Assembly: GCA_964472855.1 (NCBI GenBank) | Contig: CAYYMJ010000091.1 | Span: 1 to 8,086 of the forward strand | From: Tranquillimonas sp964472855 | GTDB lineage: Bacteria; Pseudomonadota; Alphaproteobacteria; Rhodobacterales; Rhodobacteraceae | Length of the DNA: 8,086 nucleotides | Direction: 5' to 3' | Shown here: one piece after another, positions 1-6,818 of the stretch | How positions within the stretch are numbered: the stretch's first letter is position 1 | Layout: each line of letters begins with the position of its first letter | Notes under the pieces: model-generated | Databases searched by the model: none | What the model was told of the DNA's origin: nothing | The model's input: only the letters and a program-made list of their open reading frames with translations | Position numbers and translations under genes: made by a program

Positions 1-461
1 TCGTCCCAGACCGGCGAGATCTTAAAGATTTGTGGTGTCACGTTTGACTTCTCCCAGATCGGCCGCAAGTTTCGCAGCCACCAAACGAGACCCTATCGAC
101 AGGGTATGGTTACTGTATGGCTTTGACTGGTCACGAAGCAATTATAACCGTGCGACTGGCGACGCTGGAGGTTCTGATGCGGCATTTGTGCAGGGCAAGT
201 GACCGGGGTTGTAGCGAATCTTCTGCCAGTAGGATCAAACATCAAGGGTCATACTTGAGGAACCTTTCCATCTGCGAGCTTCCATGAATTCGACCATGTC
301 GCGGGATGCAGTGCGGAAATTGGCGCGGTCCGTATTCTCGGCGTCCTACTCCGTTCTCGCGACATAGGCCGGCCACCCGGGCGTCCAAGCCGACCGGCAC
401 GCCCGTCCGATCTGCCTCAAGCCTCACCATCGCCGCGACATGGCGCCCGCGCGCGCCCCGT
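1..461. other. Low-GC stretch without a recognisable gene
   Basis: This stretch holds nothing I can name. The first 60 bases are 50% GC, against about two thirds in the genes to the right. Three short open frames exist: plus 1-126, open from the window edge and ending in residues GMVTVWL; plus 117-287, 56 codons from ATG, overlapping the first by ten bases; and minus 345-235, 36 codons, ending ARRWKGSSSMTLDV. Each could be the tail or remnant of a gene, but frames of this size occur by chance at this GC. A near-perfect 16-base dyad, ACCCTATCGACAGGGT, lies at 90-105. The lower GC suggests foreign or decayed DNA next to the conserved rlmH gene. No RNA gene fold was seen. Confidence 0.5.
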
Positions 462-932
462 TCAGGCCCGGTGATAGGGTGTGCCGGCAAGGATGGTCGC
501 GGCGCGATACAACTGCTCGGCCAGCATCACCCGCACCAGCATGTGGGGCCACACCATCGCCCCCAGCGACAACGCGACATCTGCGCGGGCGCGCAGGCCC
601 GGGTCCAGCCCGTCGGCGCCGCCGATCAGAAAGGCAACCGCCGGCTGACCCTGGTCGCGCCAGTTGGCAATGCTGCGGGCCAGTTGCGGCGAGGTCATGG
701 TGCGCCCGCGTTCGTCCAGCGCGCAGATCAGCGCGCCGTCGGGCACCGCACGCGCCAGCAGGCCGGCCTCGGCCGCCATGCCGCCGCCCTTGCGATCCTC
801 GACCTCGGATATCGTGGCCGGGCCCAGCGACAGGGGCCGGCCCGTGCGGTTCAGACGGTCGAGATAGTCTTCGGTCAGATCCCGTTCGGGTCCGCGCCGC
901 GCGCGCCCGACGGCACAGATGGCCAGCCGCAT
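462..932 (-). CDS. rlmH: 23S rRNA (pseudouridine1915-N3)-methyltransferase RlmH
   Basis: RlmH is a small SPOUT-class methyltransferase that uses S-adenosylmethionine to methylate N3 of pseudouridine 1915 in helix 69 of 23S rRNA, acting on assembled 70S ribosomes. The 156-residue product has the usual family length. Visible landmarks are the N-terminal strand MRLAICAVG, LDERG (72-76), the SAM-binding loop FLIGGADG (101-108) and the C-terminal knot region around MLVRVMLAEQLYRA (131-144), ending in the typical PYHRA. The ATG follows the rsfS stop directly (TGAATG on the minus strand), so translation is probably coupled to rsfS. The rsfS-rlmH pair is a common bacterial arrangement. No T-rich terminator follows the stop. 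The identification is secure. Confidence 0.96.
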   Translation of the reverse strand: MRLAICAVGRARRGPERDLTEDYLDRLNRTGRPLSLGPATISEVEDRKGGGMAAEAGLLARAVPDGALICALDERGRTMTSPQLARSIANWRDQGQPAVAFLIGGADGLDPGLRARADVALSLGAMVWPHMLVRVMLAEQLYRAATILAGTPYHRA

Positions 933-1304
933 TCAGGCCTGCAGTGCGGCCTGTTCAGCGGGGCTGAGCCACATCTTTTCAAGCTGGTAGAATTCGCGCA
1001 CCTCGGGCCGGAACACATGCACGATCACGTCGCCGGCGTCGATCAGCACCCAGTCGCCGGCATCCTTGCCCTCGACCTTGCTGGCGACGCCAAGCTCTTG
1101 CTTGATCCGGTCGACCAGGCTGCCGGCAATCGACGACACCTGCCGCGACGACCGCCCCGAGCAGATGACCATGAAATCGGCTATCTCGGATTTGCCCGAC
1201 AGGGCGACGGTGACCACCTGTTCGGCCTTGTCGTCTTCCAGCGATGAAAGGATGAGCCTCAGCAGGTCATTGTGCTTGCCGGCACGTGCGGACGCGCGGC
1301 TCAT
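933..1304 (-). CDS. rsfS: Ribosomal silencing factor RsfS (Iojap/YbeB family)
   Basis: RsfS binds ribosomal protein uL14 on the large subunit and blocks joining of the small subunit, lowering translation when nutrients run short. From the ATG at 1304 it has 123 residues, a normal family length. Motifs seen: LEDDKAE (22-28), DFMVICSGRSSRQV (43-56), EGKDAGDWVLIDAGDVIVHVF (78-98, read in parts) and REFYQLEKMW (103-112). A longer start at GTG 1349 (138 residues) is open, but it adds a low-complexity Ala/Thr tail and lies 14 bases from the nearest GGAGG. I prefer 1304 because its ATG overlaps the stop of a short upstream frame (ATGA) that carries that GGAGG. It is followed immediately by rlmH. The family call is certain; the start is less so. 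Confidence 0.93.
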   Translation of the reverse strand: MSRASARAGKHNDLLRLILSSLEDDKAEQVVTVALSGKSEIADFMVICSGRSSRQVSSIAGSLVDRIKQELGVASKVEGKDAGDWVLIDAGDVIVHVFRPEVREFYQLEKMWLSPAEQAALQA

Positions 1305-1360
1305 TCCGGCGGCCGTTGCGGCGGTTTGAACCGCCGCGTCTTGAAACACAGACAGGACAT
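1301..1360 (-). CDS. Possible 19-residue leader peptide upstream of rsfS
   Basis: On the minus strand GGAGG (1368-1364) is followed three bases later by ATG (1360-1358), opening a frame that reads MSCLCFKTRRFKPPQRPPE and stops at TGA 1303-1301. The stop overlaps the preferred rsfS start as ATGA. The peptide has a Cys-x-Cys pair, a basic RR pair and two Pro-Pro pairs. Those features recall regulatory upstream ORFs in which ribosomes stall on Cys/Pro-rich nascent chains; the copper-responsive uORFs of Bordetella are one such class. The frame could equally be a shadow of a longer rsfS N-terminus, because the same DNA is open in the rsfS frame from GTG 1349. The Shine-Dalgarno spacing is short. 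I do not recognise the peptide, and any function is inference. Confidence 0.35.
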   Translation of the reverse strand: MSCLCFKTRRFKPPQRPPE

Positions 1361-1376
1361 TGTCCTCCGTTGCAGC

Positions 1377-1396
1377 GCGCCGCCATGGGGCGGCGC
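1377..1396 (-). promoter_or_regulatory. 5' stem-loop in the rsfS leader
   Basis: A perfect 8-bp GC stem, GCGCCGCC (1377-1384) and GGCGGCGC (1389-1396), encloses a 4-base loop. On the minus strand it sits at the predicted transcript start and ends eight bases before the GGAGG that serves the leader ORF. No T-run follows on either strand, so it is unlikely to be an intrinsic terminator for phyR. A 5' hairpin could protect the mRNA or influence ribosome access. Confidence 0.5.
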
Positions 1397-1403
1397 TGGG
1401 TCA

Positions 1404-1432
1404 AGTCTAACGATGTCTTCCCGCGATCTCAA
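1404..1432 (-). promoter_or_regulatory. Sigma-70-type promoter for rsfS-rlmH
   Basis: On the minus strand a -35 box TTGAGA (1432-1427; five of six consensus bases) and a -10 box TAGACT (1409-1404; four of six) are separated by exactly 17 bases. The predicted start is near 1397, giving a leader of roughly 40 bases to the first ATG. The promoter lies just beyond the phyR stop, so rsfS-rlmH can be expressed independently of phyR. Confidence 0.6.
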
Positions 1433-1436
1433 TCCG

Positions 1437-2270
1437 TTACCGCCCCACCGGCTGCGCCGTCAGGGATTCGGTGCTGCGGAAGAACAGCGCCTGGCTGACG
1501 GCCGAGCGGACCTGTTCCTCGGAATAGGGTTTCGAGATCAGGAAGGCCGGTTCGGGGCGGTCGCCGGTCAACAGCCGCTCGGGAAACGCGGTTATGAAGA
1601 TCACCGGGATATTGCCGAACTGCGCCAGAAGGTCGTTGACCGCGTCGATGCCGCTGGAATTGTCGGCCAGCTGGATGTCGGCAAGAATCAGGTCGGGGCG
1701 GTCGCTGCTGCCCAGTTCGACCGCCGCGGCGCGGGTGCGGGCGATGCCGGTCACCGTGTGCCCCAGCTCGGTCACGATCGAGCTGATGTCCATGGCGATG
1801 ATCGGCTCGTCCTCGATGATCATCACGCGCCCGGCCATCGTGCGCTCCATCTCGGTCACGGCAATGGCCACCAGCCCCTCGGCCTCGGCCGCGTCGACAT
1901 CCATGATCTGGCCGATCTCGCCAAAGGAAAAGCCTTCGATCGAATTCAGCAACAGCGCCTCGCGGGTGTTGGCGGTCAGCCCGGCCATGTGGTCCTGGGC
2001 GCGCGCCTCCAGCCGGTTGCCGGCGTCGCCGTCACCCATCGGGGCGCCGGCGGTCGACCAGATCATGTGAAAGGCCCGGAACAGGCCGACGCGGCCCGAC
2101 GTGCCATGGCCCAGAACCGACCGGTCCTCGATGATCGCCTCAAGCGTCGCGGCGGCAAAGCTGTCGCCGCTGGTCTGGCTGCCGGTCAGGGCCCGCGCAT
2201 AACGCCGCAGAAACGGCAGATCGGCGGCGATTTCATCGGGCCGGCTGGCGGCGGCGGACGTGGTGCTCAT
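1437..2270 (-). CDS. phyR: PhyR, anti-anti-sigma response regulator of the general stress response
   Basis: PhyR is the partner-switching master regulator: once phosphorylated, its sigma-like domain binds the anti-sigma factor NepR and frees EcfG. The 277-residue protein shows the diagnostic order. An ECF sigma-like domain (about 15-142) contains the region 4-like stretch REALLLNSIEGFSFGEIGQI (103-122). A receiver domain (about 147-265) has acidic residues E153/D154, phosphoacceptor D198 in LILADIQLAD, T227 in PVIFITAFPE (the FATGUY-type variant) and K247 in SKPYS. The sigma-like part lacks a usable region 2, as expected for a mimic. A GGGAG sits seven bases before the ATG. It diverges from nepR-ecfG across 96 bp. 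Length and active residues look intact, so I expect a functional protein. Confidence 0.97.
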   Translation of the reverse strand: MSTTSAAASRPDEIAADLPFLRRYARALTGSQTSGDSFAAATLEAIIEDRSVLGHGTSGRVGLFRAFHMIWSTAGAPMGDGDAGNRLEARAQDHMAGLTANTREALLLNSIEGFSFGEIGQIMDVDAAEAEGLVAIAVTEMERTMAGRVMIIEDEPIIAMDISSIVTELGHTVTGIARTRAAAVELGSSDRPDLILADIQLADNSSGIDAVNDLLAQFGNIPVIFITAFPERLLTGDRPEPAFLISKPYSEEQVRSAVSQALFFRSTESLTAQPVGR

Positions 2271-2303
2271 TTACACGCTCCCGTAAATTTCTCTGGCCGG
2301 ACT

Positions 2304-2328
2304 GGAACCACAGGGAAAACAACGCATT
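2304..2328 (+). promoter_or_regulatory. EcfG-like promoter driving nepR-ecfG
   Basis: GGAAC (2304-2308) is followed after exactly 16 bases by CATT (2325-2328), close to the known EcfG consensus GGAAC-N16/17-CGTT with one mismatch in the -10. It points toward nepR, with a predicted start near 2335 and a leader of about 30 bases. This would let EcfG activate its own operon. I saw no matching GGAAC element pointing toward phyR. Confidence 0.6.
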
Positions 2329-2366
2329 TAGTATCCCGTGGGGTGCGGCAGGGTATAGTCTTCATC

Positions 2367-2519
2367 ATGGGTCAGAGACGCGACAGTTCAAGCCTCATGC
2401 GGCAGATCGATGAAAACCTGCGCCACGTCTACCGGGAAAAGACCGACGAGGCGATCCCTGACCGGTTTCTGAAACTTCTGGAGCAGCTGCGCGAGCAGGA
2501 CAAGCAGGATGACGACTGA
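2367..2519 (+). CDS. nepR: NepR, anti-sigma factor of EcfG
   Basis: NepR is the short anti-sigma factor that holds EcfG inactive until phospho-PhyR binds it. The 50-residue product contains the two conserved helices, IDENLRHVYREK (14-25) and IPDRFLKLLEQLREQ (30-44), with the flexible acidic/charged tail QDKQDDD. That is the family core with very short extensions at either end. The start at ATG 2367 is the best available, but its ribosome site is weak (AGGG about 13 bases upstream); an internal ATG at 2397 would still retain the core. Its last 11 bases overlap ecfG, which would tie the two products' stoichiometry together. The PhyR-divergent, EcfG-overlapping position confirms the call. Confidence 0.93.
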   Translation: MGQRRDSSSLMRQIDENLRHVYREKTDEAIPDRFLKLLEQLREQDKQDDD

Positions 2520-3066
2520 CCGCGATCCGCGCGACGAGATCGTGGAGCATCTTTCGGCCCTGCGCGCCTTTGCGCTCAGCCTGACGGGCCGGCCGGACGC
2601 GGCCGACGATCTGGTGCAGGACTGTATCGAACGGGCGTGGCGCGCCTTTGGCTCTTACCGGCCCGGAACCAACATGCGGGCGTGGCTGTTCACGATCCTG
2701 CGCAACAGCTTCTATTCCTCGCGCCGCCGCCTGTCGCGCGAGGTGCAGGACAGCGACGGCATCCTTACCGCCACGCTGGCCCAGCGCCCGGCCCATGACG
2801 GGCGGCTGGCGCTGAACGACTTTCACGCCGCGTTCCAGCGTCTGCCGGTGGAACAGCGCGAGGCGCTGATGCTGGTCGGTGCGTCGGGCTTCAGCTATGA
2901 CGAGGCGGCGGCGATGTGCGGCGTCCCTTCGGGCACCATGAAAAGCCGGGCCAACCGGGCGCGGCGCCGTCTGGCCGAGCTTTTGCAGCTCGAAGACGGC
3001 GAGGGCCCGACAATTTCCGACATGACGGTCGTTGCTGCCATGCCCGACGGCGGGGGCCTGAGCTGA
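2509..3066 (+). CDS. ecfG: EcfG-type RNA polymerase sigma factor (general stress response)
   Basis: This ECF sigma factor recruits RNA polymerase to GGAAC-type promoters of stress genes. The 185 residues comprise sigma region 2 (about 11-78, including DAADDLVQDCIERAW at 30-44 and MRAWLFTILRN at 56-66), a linker, and region 4 (about 105-159) with the helix-turn-helix FSYDEAAAMCGVPSGTMKSR (128-147). A C-terminal tail of about 25 residues follows. The start ATG lies inside the end of nepR (11-base overlap) with AGG directly upstream, consistent with coupling. Its stop TGA (3064-3066) overlaps the kinase ATG as TGATG. Assignment to the EcfG group rests on the sequence and on the phyR/nepR neighbourhood together. 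Confidence 0.95.
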   Translation: MTTDRDPRDEIVEHLSALRAFALSLTGRPDAADDLVQDCIERAWRAFGSYRPGTNMRAWLFTILRNSFYSSRRRLSREVQDSDGILTATLAQRPAHDGRLALNDFHAAFQRLPVEQREALMLVGASGFSYDEAAAMCGVPSGTMKSRANRARRRLAELLQLEDGEGPTISDMTVVAAMPDGGGLS

Positions 3067-4811
3067 TGCTGCCGGGCGGGCGCGGGTTTGCCACGCTGAA
3101 CCGGCTGGACCTGCGGCTGGTGCTGTTGATGGGCATCGCCCTGTTGCCGATCGGCCTGATCGCGATGACGCAGACCTATCGCATGATCGTCGCCTCCGAA
3201 GCGCGCACCAACGCCGCCCTGATGGGGGAAACCCGCGAGGCCGCGGCTGTCGAGCGCGAGATCATCTTTTCCGCCATCGGCGCCTCGCGCTCGGTCGCGT
3301 CCTGGGGCGGGCGGCTGTTCGACGACCGCGAGCGCTGTAACGCGATCATGGCCGAGGTTGTCCGGCAGGTGGCTCAGGTCACGGCGGCGCGGGTGGTTCA
3401 CGCCGACGGCCGCGTGCTGTGTGGAACCACCGGGATCGGCAGCGACCTGTCCGAAAACGCCGCCTTCCGCTCGTTCCTGGCGCGCCCCGAAGAACGGGTC
3501 GACCTTGTGCCCGGCGCCGCCAGCGGCGGCGAGACGGTGCTGCTGATCAGTCAGCCGCTGGCACACAACGGGCGACTGGCCGGCGTCCTGTTGATCGACA
3601 CCGTTCACAGCGGGATCGCCCGCGACAGTTCGGCCTTTGACACCATCCGCCCTGCCGCGGTGGTTACCTTCAGCAAGGCCGGCCACATCCTTGCCCCCGT
3701 CAACGGGCTGCGCACCATCGCCGACAGTCTGCCGGGCGAGATGTCGCTGCCCGGGATGGCCGACGGCGAAGACCATATCTTTCGCGAAGACGACATCAAC
3801 GGGCGCGAGCAGATCTATTCCGTCACGCCGCTGCTGGCCGACATGATCTTCACGCTGACCATCTGGGATCCGCGGGTCGCGGGCGCCGGCGGCTTCAGCC
3901 TGGGCACCGCCGTGATCCTGCCCTTCGCGATGTGGATCGCCTCGCTCGCGGTGGCCTATTTCGCGGTGCACGCGCTGGCGGTGCGCCACATCCGCACCCT
4001 GCGCCAGCGCATGCGCGCCTTTTACAACAAGCGCGAGCTTTTCGAGGGCAGCGACCAGCGCATGCCGGAAGAGTTTCGCGAGCTGACCGAGGCGTTCCAG
4101 CGCCTGACCAGCCAGGTGGTCAAGGACGAGGCCGAGCTTGAGAACTCGCTGCACGAAAAGGACGTTCTGCTGCGCGAGGTGCACCACCGGGTGAAGAACA
4201 ACCTGCAACTTATCGCCTCGATGACATCAATGCAGATGCGCCGCGCCAGTGACGGCCCGACCCGCGCCGCGCTGCGCCGGCTGCACGACCGGGTGCTGGG
4301 GCTGGCGACCGTGCACCGGCGGCTGTACGAGGCGCGCACCTTGTCCGAGGTGCGGGCGGACGAATTGCTGCGCGAACTGGCCAACCAGCTGTTCCGCACC
4401 TCGACCCAGCCCGGCGACAGCATCGACTTTTCGATGGAGACAAGGCCGGTCAGCCTTTACCCCGATCAGGCCGTGCCCCTGTCGCTGTTCCTGACCGAAG
4501 CCATGACCAACGCGCTGAAATACCTCGGCGCGCCCGAAGCGGGGGCCCAGCCGTGGCTGCAACTGCGCATGGCCGAGGACGACGAAGGTCTGGTGCGGCT
4601 GGACATCATCAATTCGGTCGGGCCCGAGCCGCTGTCGGGCCTGCCTGCGGGCACCGGGCTGGGCAGCCAGTTGATCGAGGCGTTCGCGACCCAGCTGGGC
4701 GGGGAATACGAAAGCATCAAGCTGGAACACTGCCACCGGGTGACCGTGCGCTTCCGCCCGGCCGATTTCGGCAACCCCGAGCCCGAAGGCGCTGTCGCCG
4801 GCGGCGTCTAG
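3066..4811 (+). CDS. Membrane sensor histidine kinase, HisKA_2/HWE type, of the stress locus
   Basis: The 581-residue protein probably phosphorylates PhyR in response to an external signal. TM1 spans about 18-35, an extracytoplasmic region about 36-277, and TM2 about 278-303. A HAMP-like linker follows (VRHIRTLRQRMRAF, 306-319), then a coiled stretch up to about 360. The dimerisation/phosphoacceptor motif LLREVHHRVKNNLQ (368-381) has H374 as the likely phosphorylated residue. The ATPase domain shows the N box FLTEAMTNALKY (475-486, N482) and the G box GTGLGSQLIEAF (529-540). This is the kinase class known to feed PhyR. The start overlaps the ecfG stop (TGATG), arguing for one operon; the frame is open further upstream, but that lies inside ecfG. 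The outer region looks Cache-like by size and position only, and its ligand is unknown. Confidence 0.93.
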   Translation: MLPGGRGFATLNRLDLRLVLLMGIALLPIGLIAMTQTYRMIVASEARTNAALMGETREAAAVEREIIFSAIGASRSVASWGGRLFDDRERCNAIMAEVVRQVAQVTAARVVHADGRVLCGTTGIGSDLSENAAFRSFLARPEERVDLVPGAASGGETVLLISQPLAHNGRLAGVLLIDTVHSGIARDSSAFDTIRPAAVVTFSKAGHILAPVNGLRTIADSLPGEMSLPGMADGEDHIFREDDINGREQIYSVTPLLADMIFTLTIWDPRVAGAGGFSLGTAVILPFAMWIASLAVAYFAVHALAVRHIRTLRQRMRAFYNKRELFEGSDQRMPEEFRELTEAFQRLTSQVVKDEAELENSLHEKDVLLREVHHRVKNNLQLIASMTSMQMRRASDGPTRAALRRLHDRVLGLATVHRRLYEARTLSEVRADELLRELANQLFRTSTQPGDSIDFSMETRPVSLYPDQAVPLSLFLTEAMTNALKYLGAPEAGAQPWLQLRMAEDDEGLVRLDIINSVGPEPLSGLPAGTGLGSQLIEAFATQLGGEYESIKLEHCHRVTVRFRPADFGNPEPEGAVAGGV

Positions 4812-5136
4812 TCGCCGTCGGGCTCAAACTGAAAGGCCCGGGCGTTGTAACCGGCCTCGCCCCGATCCCATGGCGTTGCTTGTCCTGGCGTTTCGCCATG
4901 CTTCCAGCGCGGCGGGCGGTCAGGCCACCGGCGCCCACGGTCGAACACGGTTGCCCCGTGGCCATCGACAGGCGGCTTGGCGCGCACAGCGGATAGCTGC
5001 AGCAGGCGGCCTAGAACGCTGCGCCGCGCGCGGCCAGCACGTCAAGATCGGGGGTGATGGCCACCCCGCCACGGGCACGCAAGGACACCGCCGCCAGCCG
5101 GTCGCCCTGAACGAACAGGATATTCGGCTTGGTCAT
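4808..5136 (-). pseudogene. Remnant of a formylglycine sulfatase gene
   Basis: From ATG 5136 the minus strand reads a typical sulfatase N-terminus (MTKPNILFVQGDRLAAV and later TPDLDVLAARGAAF). It meets TAG at 5013-5011 after 41 codons and continues in the same frame through CSYPLCAPSRLSMATGQ (about 4998-4957). CAPSRLSMATG fits the C-x-P-S-R-x4-T-G signature in which Cys becomes formylglycine. After about 60 codons the similarity fades. Another frame then runs to a TAG at 4810-4808 (residues TPWDRGEAGYNARAFQFEPD), perhaps the original C-terminus. Sulfatases are usually about 450-550 residues, so most of the gene is gone. Likely substitutions at conserved spots (DQ to DR, PHL to PDL) also point to decay. 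The original substrate cannot be told; choline-sulfatase-like enzymes are one possibility. It converges with the kinase, whose stop shares CTAG with it. Confidence 0.75.
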
Positions 5137-5346
5137 GCCCCCCCCCGGAACCCTTTGGTGGCACGCAAGGCGGCTTGCCTCAAAGCGCCAGTTGGCATAA
5201 TCCGTGCCGGATGACGCATGTCTTCGATATGGATGACCGGGCCCGGCTGAGCGAACGTTTCTACGGTCAGGCGATCACCGTGCACGCCCTGGGCTAGGCG
5301 CGCCGCGCCCATCCATTTCAGACCCCAAGACAACCGAGGAACGCCC
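5137..5346. other. Spacer between sulfatase remnant and leuC
   Basis: No intact gene lies here. A run of nine C (5138-5146) sits two bases upstream of the sulfatase ATG, where on the minus strand it would act as a G-rich ribosome site. A 28-codon plus-strand frame (5211-5297, beginning MTHVFDMDDRARLSERFYG) looks protein-like and could be the tail or remnant of another gene, but I do not recognise it. GAGGA (5336-5340) is the leuC ribosome-binding site. No convincing leuC promoter was found. Confidence 0.5.
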
Positions 5347-6753
<1,407 letters not shown>

Positions 6754-6808
6754 TAGCAATGTATAGGAAGAAATAGCAAAATTCGCTACACTTCAGTATA
6801 CATCACTA
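6754..6808. repeat. AT-rich 55-base imperfect inverted repeat after leuC
   Basis: Arms TAGCAATGTATA (6754-6765) and TATACATCACTA (6797-6808) pair at 10 of 12 positions. Inside them GAAG (6767-6770) pairs with CTTC (6791-6794) and TAGC (6774-6777) with GCTA (6785-6788) around a 7-base loop, 18 pairs in all. It begins at the first base after the leuC stop and ends 10 bases before the ATPase ATG. There is no T-run, so an intrinsic terminator is unlikely. It could be an operator, an mRNA-stabilising hairpin or the end of an inserted element. TATACA (6797-6802), with TAGCAA 17 bases upstream, is a weak promoter candidate for the ATPase. Confidence 0.6.
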
Positions 6809-6818
6809 CTCTTGCGGC

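Noticed and set aside
442..457. GC-rich stem after rlmH as a terminator
   Set aside because: The stem is only five base pairs with no T-run; such stems are common at this GC.
306..1247. Long plus-strand open frame across rlmH and rsfS
   Set aside because: It is antisense to two secure genes, its product is rich in Arg/Gln/His and resembles no family, as is usual for shadow frames at high GC.
1377..1396. Terminator for phyR
   Set aside because: The stem is strong but no T-run follows on the minus strand, and a promoter and the predicted transcript start of rsfS lie directly upstream.
2354..2359. TATAGT as a sigma-70 -10 box for nepR
   Set aside because: No -35 match lies at 16-18 bases, and it would start the transcript at the start codon.
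1272..2366. Plus-strand open frame running through phyR into nepR
   Set aside because: It is the antisense of phyR; only its last 50 codons, from ATG 2367, correspond to a real gene (nepR).
2895..4208. Long minus-strand frame opposite ecfG and the kinase
   Set aside because: The composition is typical of an antisense shadow and the plus strand carries clear domains throughout.
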